Source: Lenisia limosa (Eukaryota > Breviatea). Taken from it: 21,542 bases of DNA. Both the position numbers and the translations under genes were made by a program. Below, piece after piece: positions 1 through 12,700 of this stretch. The stretch's first letter is position 1. Every line of letters begins with the position of its first letter. The stretch covers positions 1 through 21,542 of the forward strand of contig LPNZ01009323.1 of NCBI GenBank assembly GCA_001655205.1, in the 5' to 3' direction. The notes beneath the pieces were generated by a model. It was given only the letters and a program-made list of their open reading frames with translations. It was not told the origin of the DNA and did not search any database.

Positions 1-77
1 ATATAGTAACATATATACTATATCATATAATTATATATAGATATATATACTATATTATATGTAATAATATATTTACA

Positions 78-375
78 TATGCATGAACGGCTAAACCGTA
101 TAAAACCCTATAAAATCCATATTTTTCTAAACTTCTTGAATAATTTCCTCAAAAAACTTGGACATCAATAAAAACCAATAGAAATATGAAATAATGACCG
201 AATGTAAAATTTCACACAAATTGCAGGAAAATTGGCACTCTGGGCCGGGCGCCCGGGGTCATTTTTTGAAATAATCAGTTCAAAAATCTTGCTCTTTTGT
301 TACTTTGGGATGCTCTCAAATTTGGAATTAAGTCGGGATTTATAGAGTTTTATAGGGTTTAGCCGTTCATGCATA
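78..375. mobile_element. ~300-bp MITE-like element with ~40-bp terminal inverted repeats
   Basis: The left end reads ATATGCATGAACGGCTAAAC and continues CCGTATAAAACCCTATAAA. The right end (336-375), reverse-complemented, gives the same sequence with about three differences. The interior has no coding frame and holds a G+C palindrome (CCGGGCGCCCGG, near 245-258). Size, inverted ends and lack of coding fit a non-autonomous DNA transposon. No clear target-site duplication can be told apart from the ATAT-rich flanks. Confidence 0.72.
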
Positions 376-439
376 TATTATATAATGTAATTGTAATAAG
401 AATAAACATTCCAGCCCGAATTAGAACAATCCACCATGT

Positions 440-513
440 GCTTCACTGAGGTCAATTTCGACAGTTTTCGGGGATTTAATGAGAAATTCAGTCTTTTTCA
501 ACCGAAATGAAAG
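440..513. repeat. Fold-back element copy a (degenerate)
   Basis: It begins GCTTCACTGAGGTC and ends GTCTTTTTCAACCGAAATGAAAG, matching the ends of the other copies with several changes. Confidence 0.6.
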
Positions 514-595
514 GGGGATGATCAATGATCAAACAATCATAATTTCTATCTCATATATATATCTAGATATGTATACTATCCCTACGGGGTCCCAC

Positions 596-706
596 CTCTT
601 GAACGGTGACATCACCGGCAGGCTCGGTGCTCTCCACTGCGTCGGGGGTGGAGGGAGTTCGTGGCGTCGGGGTCGAAATCAAGACAAATGGCGACAGATG
701 GCAAAT
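596..706 (-). CDS. Pro/Thr/Glu-rich linker exon
   Basis: This 111-nt exon has acceptor CTCCCTCAG and donor GTGGGA, phase 0 at both ends, and is far richer in G+C than its flanks. It encodes ICHLSPFVLI, then STPTPRTPSTPDAVESTEP and AGDVTVQE, a low-complexity Pro/Thr/Ser/Glu linker of the kind found in stalks of surface proteins. No exon was recognised to its left, so the gene continues beyond the window or ends in an exon not recognised here. Another frame is also open over part of it; the linker frame was chosen for composition and phase. Confidence 0.5.
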
Positions 707-3700
707 CTGAGGGAGTAAAGAAGTTATGTGTTTTCAAAAAGCGTCTAAAGGCAAAAAGGACAGAAGTGACCAACAAAACCAAATGTTAACACTTCAAGAT
801 TTGAATTGCCATAAAGCTATTATCTTGATTCAAATTCCAAAAGAAAATGAACTCAATGCTCCCTTTTTTTGCAGTAAAGTCTCTATTGAAACGAAGATCA
901 TAGAGACTGGCGGTTGCCTTGCTNNNNNNNNNNNNNNNNNNNNNNNNNNNNNNNNNNNNNNNNNNNNNNNNNNNNNNNNNNNNNNNNNNNNNNNNNNNNN
1001 NNNNNNNNNNNNNNNNNNNNNNNNNNNNNNNNNNNNNNNNNNNNNNNNNNNNNNNNNNNNNNNNNNNNNNNNNNNNNNNNNNNAAGATATCATTGACGAT
1101 TTGCTCATGGGGCTCTTCACAAGTCTCGCGAGCCAGTAGCCAGCTGCAAATGGCGTTATGAATGGTGGGACAAGAAACGTGTATCGCTGTAGGGGATTCA
1201 CCTCGGTTCGAAAAAAGACTAAATATCTCGATGAATTCTCGAAAACCATCGATATTTACCGGTCTTTTTCGGACCAAGTGAAGCCCTAATCGTTGATTTC
1301 TCGGAAACATAAGACATATACCGAAGAACTGGCCTAAGTAAAGAACACGCTAATAATTAGTCATACTTCTCAGTCCTTGATAACTTTCCTTTGACCATAA
1401 AGCAAGCAACACTGACAGTATAAGCCCCCCTACCCCCCAGTAATTATTCCGAACCAACCCACGTGCTTTTGAACACAGTAATTATTATGAAAGTCATGAG
1501 TACACCTTCACTCTCTCTATTCTTGATGCCCCAACTCACGTTCCATTAACCATGGTCATGAGGCTGAACTCGTGGTTTTCACTGAGTACAACAGCGGAGA
1601 TGTTGATGTAGAGGTGAATGCCATTGGGGAGACTTGTGGACGTCGCAATGCCGCTTGAAACTGAAGAAGTTAACCACGTTGATGAGCAACATTGTTCATA
1701 TGATCATAAAACTAGTAGATATGGGTTAACATTAGGGCTTCATTCCAATCAGAAAATGACTGAAATTTCTCGATAAATCATCAATAAAAATCGAAATATT
1801 AACGATCTTTTTCATATCGGAGTGAAGCCCTTGAAATGACGCTCACCGGCTGATAAGGAGAAAGCCAGGTCGTGGAATACGGCATCAGAGCTGAAGTTGG
1901 AAACAGCAGCGAACGTAGCCTCGAGAGAAGACTCCAACTCAAAACTACCAGGTTAGTGTGTTTTAATAAATTAAATAACCTATTCACGAGGTATAATTAG
2001 GTTAAGCAAATCAGGCAATTCAAGTTTCTCATAATTTCTGTACTAACACAAATATTGGCTAGCACTTACCTGAGACTGTCGAAGCCCTCCGGAAGAGTGG
2101 CATTTGAAACAGTCGTGGTGATAGGCGGAATTCCGGGTACCTCTGAGAGGACGGTTGCCACTTCCTCGGAGCTGGTGAAGTCGTTGATGGTGACGGAGGC
2201 AGCAGCAACACAGGCAGCTCCAAGAGGAACGCTGGTGTTGTGTTGGCATGTGGCACAGAGAGTGGTGTCGTGCATCATGCAGGTCTCGCACCTGAAAGTA
2301 TTAACATGCTAAACATTGAAGAAACTGTTGGGTAATTTCGTACGAAACAAGGGCTTTGTTGTAAGTGGTATTGGTTGAAGTGCAGAAGCGCATTGGACAG
2401 GTTCATATGCTATGCGTTTTGGAACACTTTGGTAACATTTGGGAATCTCATAAATGTCTTCGATTTCCACAAAATAAATACAGAATTGAAATCTCAACTT
2501 TTTCATAAAATTATAGGCCTCAAGAGCTTCACTTTCGATTCCAAAAAAAGATTGAATTCTTGATAACTATGATCAGTCTTTTGGAAGTAAGGCAAATAAT
2601 TGGGTGAATTAATATTATACTAAACATCCGATATCTCTAATATGCGTGATGGTGTGGACGGCTTGGGCCAGATACAACCTTATTATATTTCTCATTGCTA
2701 TAAACTCACCGAGTGAAGATATCACGGTCGAGTTCGTTCAAATGGCAGCGTTCGGATTCAATGATGAAGCACTCGGACGGCTGATCCACAACACGAGAGC
2801 AGTTGTAGCCAGGCATGACAGCGCAATTCACACACGCCAGCGTGGCGTTAACAGTATCACACTCTTCAAGACCCTCCACCACTCCATCACGGCACACGGC
2901 AAGGCAGTTCTCCGTGCCGTCATCACAGGACACGGCAACGACTGCGATGATAACGTCACCGTTTGTCAGAGCCGCCTGGCTCGGATGGCAGGAGATGGAG
3001 GTGTTTGAGGCCAGGGTGGGGAGTTTGGTCCATTCGTCTGAGCCGGGAAGGTTCTGCATGCAGACTGGAATGCAGCCCTCACAGATGTCGATAGCCTGGG
3101 GGGGGGGGGGGGNNNNNNNNNNNNNNNNNNNNNNNNNNNNNNNNNNNNNNNNNNNNNNNNNNNNNNNNNNNNNNNNNNNNNNNNNNNNNNNNNNNNNNNN
3201 NNNNNNNNNNNNNNNNGCAAGCATAATGAACACGAGCAAGAGCAACAAAAGTTAAAACTAGACACAAACCAGATGACATAAACACAAAAACAGAACCCTG
3301 GGGTGAAATGGGTGAAATAGATCCCAACTGCTCAGGAAGGTTGCATAGAAAGACACAATACAGCTATATGTTGTTTGAAAAAGAATATGGCTGAAAAAAG
3401 GCCATGTATCACCCACCTGTTTAACAGTGTTTACCACGACTTCAACAGGGGGAAGCTCAGCATCCGCACCGTTAACACTGTTGCGAGCAAAGAGTCGGAA
3501 GGTCTCCTCGATCATCTGCTTGTTGGGCCACAGGGAGGGTAGGTCAAGGCCGGGCGCTGATGTGGCCTTCTTAAGAGTGGCAACCTGATGATGGGGTAAG
3601 TGGGTTCCATATGGAGTATCTGTGTTTATTGACGAACTTTGTACACACACACACACATATTATATAAATATATACATGTATGTATAGTCAAAGCTCCGGA

Positions 3701-6700
3701 CATCATTCAAAATTCCCGGACACATCATAACTCCCGGACAGCTTGAGTTTTCCATACAAAATCACCATAAACCACCCAGGAACCCTATTTCCTTCTGTTT
3801 TTGAAAGTAATCTCAATCTTAATCAAATAATGAAACCCCAATTTAACATATTATCGGGTCAAAACCAAATTAAGTCCCTAAGCTCTCTATTTACGGTCCA
3901 AAAACGGTCAAAAACAAGCAAAAACCGTTATAAAAGGCCACATTCAAGGAATAAATGGCAACTCTCCGGGAAAGTTTACCCCTGTAGATAGTGCTATTTT
4001 TAGCATTTTCCCCCTCAAAATTCACCATTACATAGCCAAAGCAAATGGGAACCCGGAACCAATTACTCCGAGGGGTACAAATTTTTGTGGACCCCCGGGA
4101 GACCAAATTCACGGATTTTTTACATTTGCTCAAAATTGAAAAAAAAAGTTAGGTAACAATAGGAGGTCCATTTTTCTATGTATCTGTCGAAGCACTTTTT
4201 CAAAAAACACTAGCAATGGCCTATACAAGGTGTCNNNNNNNNNNCCCGGGAATTTTGAATGATGTCCGGAGCTTTGAGGACCCACATATATCATATCTTC
4301 TTGGGTAAAGAAATGAAACGACCTCGAGATAACAAAGTAAATTCCAATTAAATAGAACCATTTTGTCAATAGTTGTCATCGACTAGAGAGAAGATTTGAC
4401 AAAGGCCACCATATGTTTCTCTAGATTTATATTTTCTTGCTCAATAAAAAAGCCTCCAACCGAGATATCGAGGGAGGCTGAAATGTTCACCATGGCTAAG
4501 GAAGCCATCGTATCGTTCGCGGCGTATTCGAAGACGTTGTCAGCGGCAGCAGTGAAGCGAAGTGTCTGGAGAGTTAAAACATCGTGTTGGAAGTGCCCAT
4601 GGTAAACAAAGTAAATATCGTTCCAGCAAAAAGCTGAAAAATGAAAATAACACTTCTGTTTAAAAAACCCAGAAATACTGTAACTGACTATAACTGTGAA
4701 TGTACTCATGCCACGGAGGGTGAAACGAAGTGATGGCAAACAATATATTATACAGCACATATCAATATGTTCATCTTCCACAAATCTTCAAATCGTAGTT
4801 AGAAAAGAAACGTCACATCCCAATGAAGTAACAGACCTGGAATGAAAATGCGTTATTTTCGGTGTTGTAGAACGCCCGATCATCGAGGGCCATGATGGTG
4901 TTGACGTTGGATGTGATGTATTCGAGAATGCTATGGGGACAGGTCTCATCAGCTCCCTCCTGCGACAAAAAATGAAAATGGAGACGGGAGTATTTTGAAT
5001 GGCTATCGTAAGGAGTAGTTTAATTGTATATAGATTGAGAAAATGTACTTAAATGTATATTATACATTATAGCTATGCATATCATATGTNNNNNNNNNNN
5101 NNNNNNNNNNNNNNNNNNNNNNNNNNNAGCTGGGTACTGAAGTTCTTTTAAATGTTAGCCGGGAGACGTTTACTTGAATAATATAAATTATCATATGATA
5201 TACTGGATTGATAAAATGAACTCAGATTTGCTTCATACTATGAAAGTTAATTCTGATTCATAGCTAGTATAAAATGTTATGACCTTATAGACCCCCCCCC
5301 CCCNNNNNNNNNNNNNNNNNNNNNNNNNNNNNNNNNNNNNNNNNNNNNNNNNNNNNNNNNNNNNNNNNNNNNNNNNNNNNNNNNNNNNNNNNNNNNNNNN
5401 NNNNNNNNNNNNNGACACCATAGTGGCCTTTGTAAAGAGTGTAAATGCGGGCTCAACAGCCCCAAAAGCCATGTCGCAGGCCAGGGTGCTGGAGTTGGTG
5501 GTGAGGAGTTCGGGGTCTGAGGTAAGGGTGACCAGGGTTTCGAGGAGATCAACGTCGGTATAGAGGTCAACATTGGGGGCAATGGACTGGATATTCTCAG
5601 TCATAAAATCGATTGGCAGAATGTCGTCTTCAGTACGCTTCTAATTGTAGTAAGTAGAAGATAGGTAGAGAAGAGAAATAAAATAAGGGTGTATCCGGCC
5701 GAAGCCGTCCACCATCACGCTAATCTGGATTATAGTATAATATTAATTAAGCCGTTCTAACAAAGCAAGGCAGTAGAAAAAGAGGTAGAACATATGATAT
5801 GTTGTAAGTGACACACAGCGTTAGTGTTATTAATCAATCAGCAATCCGTCGTGCCCCCACGAACCGAGACGTTGAACTTTTTCTTGAGGTACTTAGCAAG
5901 AAGAGCAGCGTTGTTATGAGGGCCCTTCATCTAGAAAGTAAATATTAAGCAATGAGAAACAAAAAAACAAGGGTGTATCTAATAATCCGTGTGGTTAGAA
6001 GAATCTAAAAAACGTGTCAGTTAATCCATGGATGGGATGAACATGAGGACAACCACAAACGTTTTTCACGATCTGGAACTTCCTAGACTCAGCCAGCTTG
6101 TTCTTGAAGTGCGACACTCCGGCAAAGAGAGTCTGCGATGCCGAAGGGAACACTGTCACTCGAACCTGCAAAGTGAGAAGTGCAACAATGGGTGGGTTCA
6201 AGGGAGGAGGTGAACTCATAATAAATTACAGTATTTCAACAAATTTGAGGAGAACGAAAACATCAAGTATTAAAATCCCATACAGTGGTAGTGGCTTCAG
6301 TTAAGCCTTGAGAGTTTCGGGCAATAACTCCGACGGTTAATTCGTCTCCGTTCTCTTCATCACCTGAAAAGTGAAATCTTATCTTATGCTTGATATTGAT
6401 TGTTCACTGTGAGCCCCAAGACGATATCAATTTATGCCGTGTTGCTTCCAAAAATCACAACTATAAACAACAACAAGCATGTAATTTTAGATTACCAAAT
6501 AAGACGAAGAAACAACAACTAGCAACCAACCAGGGGGCAGTCTCATGTAAGCGGTCCCATAGGATCTTTCAGTTGTAATGAAGTTCCTCACACCGTCCTT
6601 CATGACAAAGAAGGAGTACCTAGGAGAGAAGAGACGAAGATCAGAACGATAAAGCTACGTAACACAACATCAAGTGAAATTATATGTATAACTACCATTA

Positions 6701-9700
6701 TTCCCACAAATGAAACACCCGCATACTGGACTTGGGAGGTAGACACAAATTCGAGAGCCTTGAGGGTGAACCTCGTTCTGACACTCGACCCAACGCTGGG
6801 GCTTATTCTGAGCTTGCCCTGAGATGGCCCTGACTCTCTGGAGAAGAGTTAGTAAAACTAAGGTTGTGTAAACAAATAAGCAGTAACAAAATGACGAATT
6901 ACGCAAATGACATTAGATGCATATTGCTCAGAGAGCTATGGCATCAGCTCACTCGATCAACTCAGAGACCGTGTCAGTGTAGTTGTTAGCATTGGTGATG
7001 GTGACAGACAGGGTGCCAGCAAAGGACAGGGGTCGGGTGCTGAGGAGTTAGGCTTGGCTTGGTATATCCTTACATAAACAATCGAATCACTGCGTATAAA
7101 ATTCACATGTTTTACCAGTTTCGCCAAAACAAACAGGAATCCAATGTTAGTGATGAGGGGTGTGTATCAACTCAATCTCTTTAATTGAGAAATATAGTCT
7201 TTTTTGGGACCGTGAGAAATCCTACTAACAGAGTCATTTGAATGACATTGCCATGGACAACGGCGTCGGCCAGATCAAGGTCAGAATGCGCCCATTCGAA
7301 CTGGTAGGGCCCAGAGTCTCCGAAGACATGCGCCGTGGCTCTGAGAATCTGAGTCTTGAGGCCTCCGGAGAGGTCACTACAACGGTCAGCCAAGTTGAAT
7401 GCTCAGAACAAAGTTCCCAGTACGTAGGATCTTTAGATCTGATTCTGGAGTTATTTCAAAAAAAAAAACCTCAATGGTGATGGAAAAAGTATAAGTAGAA
7501 TATGTAGAAAAGAGAAACAATAAACAAGTAACATTTATTCGTTTCTAGAAAAAGAGGTGTGGAACTAAAGCGGGAAGTGACAGACACCGCAAACATGTCA
7601 ATGGTGGCAGAGAAGGGAGACCCGGCTTCAACAATGTCAATTTCATAAGACGCGATGCCAACAGCCTTGGTGTTATCTTCATCATAGACATCAGCAATAA
7701 GAGTCATATGACCGACGCTGAGAACGTAGGCAGGAATGGTCCATGACTTGGTGGTAGGGGTCTCGAGCTCTTGGCCGTAGCCATCCTTGCAGCCGGTACA
7801 TCTCCAACGATAGTTGAGGTTGGTTGCGGGACTGTCAATACTGGTGACGGATTCTACGCCGAAGGTGTTAACGTCAAGGCGGGATATGACATTTGCCACA
7901 GGCTTGAGCTCAATTTCAAGACCAGCAGTGTCACGTCGCAGAATAGTCGAGGCCTGAAAAATGAACGAAACTGGTGATGGTTAATTTTCAGAAATTGAAA
8001 AAATCAGAATAAAAGATAGATTGGGTCGAACGGCCCTCTTTATGAATTAAATGAAAACAATAGTAAAATACGACGATAATTCTAGAGTAACCAGAAGATC
8101 AACCGCCAACCATCAAATTAAACGATCCATCTGAAGCAGTTGCTATCAGTGTGGCAGGATAGTCGGTGTCAGGCTCAATGAAAGAGGGTGCAATGACAAG
8201 GGTTGGGAGAGTCTTTTCGACATTGATATCCACAGTCCATTGGTAAGTCAAAGCAGGGGCAGGAACACCGCACTCGTTGTCTGAAATTTCAGCAGCAACA
8301 ACGCTAAGCTCATATGAACTCAGTTCAATGGTGGCTGGAAGGCTGAGAATGGGGAGAGCAGGGGAGACTACATGAACGGTCTTTGAGAAGGTTTTGTTTC
8401 CGAACAGAGTAGAAACAAAGGCAATGATCGTGATATTGGATCCTGCAGGGAGAGATGTACTGAAATCGGTCTCAGGAGAAGTGGCATTGGTGAAATCAAC
8501 CGCTGAGTCAGAAGACCACTCAACTGAAAATTCCGAATCTAGCATTAGACTGACAGATGCAGGGTAAGATACATTACACGCGGCAATGGAGTCGTCAACA
8601 AAGAGACTACCAAGAGGCTCAATAGGTTCAGCAGGGGCACCCACTACAAAGGAGAACTGGGGGACATTTGTGTTTTTGCACATCTTGAGCTGGTAGTCCA
8701 AGACAGTGAACGTTGAGCCAGGGCCAAAGCCAGGATAGTACTGGGTCAGGACTTGGAGTGTAGTTTGTGACAGCTGGCTAACAGTTCGTCTCCTGTGTTT
8801 AAATAAACCAAGGGTCACTATGTTGCCCACAGGAACGCCAATGAAGTTACCTACAGAGATAACACCAGAAACAAAACATATGATATCATTTACGGCCGTT
8901 CAACATTTTTGTTTTTCCGCTAATTCATATGTAATATAACTTTTAAATATACTCACTTTTAAGAAGGACAGGGGTGTCAAAGGTGACGTCGAAAGTCGAA
9001 TCTGAAGAGAATCGGGCCTCAACTACTTTCGGGGCTGCGCTGGAGCAAGTGTAGGTTCCAGTAAACGTTTGTGACGCAAATTTCCTATCTTCGTTGTTGG
9101 AGAGCGCGTTAATACTCATTTTGACATAGAACACATCACCAATGAGGATGGGTGTCAAGTAGAGATGGCGAGTGAAGGCCTCAACGGCCTCCGGTGTTCC
9201 TGAAACAGAAACAGTCCCCGACGAGGTGTAGCGGTGCGGGGCGACAACGGAGGCACTGTCAACACCAGAGGCAAGCTGTGCGGCTTCGAGGTCGTCCTAC
9301 AGATTAAACCATGTAATAGAAGCGTCACAGATACCCAAATAATTTTATAACAAATCAAATAAACTATTTGGTTTGAGGGAAGTCTTTTCCACGAAACATG
9401 ATACGTGGCAGGGGAATCATTTAACGTCACACTACAGCAAAGGTATTTTCATACAAACGAGAGAAGAATGGTAGAGTGAACTAGTACTATCAAAATAAAA
9501 AAAGCCAGTTGCTGCATACCACAGAAAGGATACATCTGCTTGTACGGTACGAGACTGTCCAATACGGATTTTTATCAACATCAGCAAAATGAAGCGCTGA
9601 AGAGTTGAACACAAATCCTCCGTCAATTGTGGTATCCAGAGAAGGCATGTCCATTGTGGGTGGATCATCAACGTTGGTGATAACTCCTGGAAGGGCAAAC

Positions 9701-12700
9701 ACAGCTGGGTTGACATCTCCAGGAAGCATCAGCTCAAAAATGATGACAATATCACCCGCAAAGTTACCAAGACCGACGATCTTCATTAATTTCATCCCCT
9801 ATAAGGATTACAAGGTGATGCACAGAGATGATAGTTGTTTTGATAATAGCATTAGCACTGTACTGACCTTTGCAATATTAGAGATTGTAGAATCAGTTGT
9901 GTTTTGGTTGCGTCCAATTTTTGTGTAGGGAATATCGACAAAGAAACCTAGAGTCAATAAAATACCAATTGAAATAATCCGCACGTAATGCCAAAATCAT
10001 TTATCACATTAATAGAAAGGAAATCGTCATGTAGTCAAAGACTCGCTGTTAACTTTTAAACATATCATTTTCTGACCGAGGTACATTTTACCGAAAGTTT
10101 AGTTGCATGAGCCTCACTAAAAAAACATATCACAAGCTTACCTCCTTCGGGATAAGTTAGAACCTTCAAGTTTGCAACGGTATCGACAGTCATAGGGTCA
10201 ACGCTATCCTCAATATCCTTCAATATAAGGTTGTATCGCAGGTAGCCTCCCTCTTTCAGAACCACGGGGTTGTTTTCGACTTGGAGTGGAATGTCTAAGT
10301 AGAAGCCTTCAACTGGCAGACCCCATGACCCAGAAAGGGTGGGGGTTAGGCCAAAGGTTGCGTAGGCATCCTACAACAATTACATAACAATAAAATTCAG
10401 GGGGGTGAAAAAGAAAGAACCATCAACAAAAAATTCAAACAACTATAATACAAAAAAACACACTTAGCCGAACCACAGTTACGATATCAGCCCTGTTACA
10501 TTTGAGGTGGATGAGATACCGGCTTCTTGAAGGACGTTGCATTGGTAGGTACCAATTGGCGCGGACAAGTCTGCGGAACCGATAAATACGCGGAAGGTCT
10601 TAGCATCCATCCAGGTTGAATTCCATCCGGTCATATCCATCCCTGGACAGTCGAGGATTTCACTTACAGGCTTGTCAATAGTGTTGGTAGTTTCTTTAAA
10701 GACCAGTTCGAAATAGTCATTGATATCAACATCAGCTCCATTATTAGCAGGATCAACCGCAGTGAAACTATCCATTTGGATGGGAGCTGCCATTGTTTGT
10801 GCAGTAAACTCGAAAACAGACTCACCGCCTGATCCAACAGCAACCATTTTGAAGCCAACTGTGATTTTAGCTGGGATACCGGAAAGAGTGACCGGAGGTA
10901 ACACATTGTTGCGCTTTCCAAACCATCCCGAAATGGAGAAGGTATTCTCAGCATGCATTTTATCCCAGTTTAGTGTGATAGAGCTGTCTGTACTCACAAT
11001 ATCCATAGTTGGGCGAGCAGGGGGGAGGGGAAGAGTCGTCAGCACCAAGGGAGAAGAAGAGCTACCGCAAACCGAACTGCGGCAAATAGCAACGGTAATA
11101 CTGTATGTGGTATTGGGAGAAAATAGAGAGGCATTCGCTGCGATGCTGAGTTCGGGGATCTCGAAGGTCTCTTCAACAACACCAGTCTTGTCATTGGTGA
11201 AGTTCAAGGAGTAAGTCAAGGGGGCAATGACGTCATCTAAGATAGCAGGGCGGACCCACGCGACAGAAATCGGCTCATTGAGGCTCAGGGAGCCGGTGGG
11301 GGCTTCAAGAACAGGCAGAGGCCTAATAACGGTCGAACTGATGACAGTAATTTCGTCAGATGGGGCCTTATTGGCGTCTGTGATGTAGTATGATGACACA
11401 GAAAGGTTATAGATGTTGTCCGAAACAAGACCGTAGCAGACTGCGGAAGTATTAGTCACATTACAGACGGAGTTGTGTCGTTCAGAACGGGCGTACGCGT
11501 AGTACATGACGTTTTCAGGGAAGAGCGTTTCGACGGGAAGGGCCCACTCGAAGGAGAGAGTCGTATACGTCTGAGCAAGCTCTGTGATGTTAACAGGTGT
11601 CTCTGGGAGGAGAAGAGAGGTGTTGAAAGCGGAGGAGACTTCAGAGCTGGGAACTCCATCAATTGTACAAAGAAGAGTAGCCGAGTAAGGCGAGGCTGGG
11701 TTGAAGATTAAAAGACGGACTGGGGTCGTGGTTTGAGGATCGGAATGGAGAATTTCAGTTCCATTGAAGACAGTGAGGGTATAGTTGCAAAGGGGTGCGG
11801 GGCTCCAGGAAAGAGTGGCTTCGATAACTCGAGGAGTCACAGCAAAATCTTCAGGGACACTGGGGGGGGGACAGGGCTTAGGCTCCATGCATTTCTGCAC
11901 GGTGTTGCACCATCTACAGAGTTATGAACAAAATTATAATGTAAAAAAAAAAATAGTAAAATACAAGTATTCCTTATTCTCATCAAGCTAAGAAATATAA
12001 CAAAATAAAAATGACTCCCACTTACTGACATTCTCCAACTACGAAGGCCAATTGACATGTTTCACTATCGGTAATCTCCGAGCAGTTAGGAAGAAAGGCA
12101 CCAGTGGGCGCACTTTCAGGTGTTTCAACTCCAAATTCATCCACGTAGCTGACAGTGAAGGAAACCGAATTTACAGTATCAGAGCGAACAGCAAGAAGAG
12201 AAATTTCAGTGTGATTGGTAGTTAAAGGGAGGGAGTAGTTCAAGCTGCCAAGTATGTAACGGAGAACGTAGCTTGAAGGCCGGACAGCTTCAGCGTGTCC
12301 TGTCATGAACGTGGTGCTGTAGTTGAAATACGGCACCTTTGTAACCATCACGGCTTCAGGGGTAACGACTGAAATAGTTAAATGACTGAAAGATGTGACA
12401 CAAGACTCGAACTGACTTCACTTCTAACCCACTATATTCACAGGAGTGTCCATAGTTAAGGGCTGTACAACCACAAGAATGCTCAGATGGGAATTCTGAA
12501 GCAATGCAGGTAAAGTCGTTGCACTGAAAGCGTTAATAATAATAAAACAATTGTAGTTTTCATGAGTGGTGGCAATTATTAAAAAGCAAAAAAGTCAAAA
12601 AAAAAAAAAGTTTCACGGACAGACCAAAGTGATATTGGAGCGGTCGCATATGGGAGTGCATTCAAGAGTCGTAGCATAGACATGAGTACTGTTTGTGGCC

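Larger units (their letters stand above)
1..595. other. Non-coding left flank: AT-rich tract and mobile-element remnants
   Basis: Positions 1-75 are a TA-rich tract of the ATATATACTATAT type. Next come the ~300-bp inverted-repeat element (78-375), an AT-rich spacer, and a degenerate fold-back copy (440-513). No exon was recognised. A short minus-strand open stretch in 440-475 ending in a stop falls inside the fold-back repeat and is not called as coding. Confidence 0.6.

Noticed and set aside
440-480. Minus-strand open stretch ending in a stop, like a C-terminal exon (SPKTVEIDLSEAHGG)
   Set aside because: It lies inside a degenerate fold-back repeat copy and its frame comes from the repeat. 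No good acceptor precedes it, so it does not show the end of the gene.
1084-1249. Minus-strand frame reading YTFLVPPFITPFAAGYWLARLV, like a membrane helix
   Set aside because: The acceptor CATTTGCAG just before 1143 and the phase left by exon 1540-1660 select another frame (WLLARETCEEPHEQ). The hydrophobic stretch would be intronic.
2646-3008. Plus-strand open frame over the Cys-rich exon
   Set aside because: It is opposite exon 2710-3095, whose minus-strand frame has the DUF4215-type cysteine pattern.
3640-3690. CA and TA repeats as a regulatory or CRISPR-like array
   Set aside because: They are simple microsatellite sequence in an intron, with no spacer-repeat pattern.
8785-8800. Possible tiny intron GTTTATTTAAACACAG in exon 37
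   Set aside because: Its 16 nt are far below the other introns, and removing them would break the reading frame that is open through 8111-8850.
10720-11214. Plus-strand open frame of 164 codons opposite the FN3 exon
   Set aside because: It is a shadow of the 1,414-nt minus-strand exon. The minus frame shows FN3 motifs and correct splice phases; the plus frame shows no recognisable domain.
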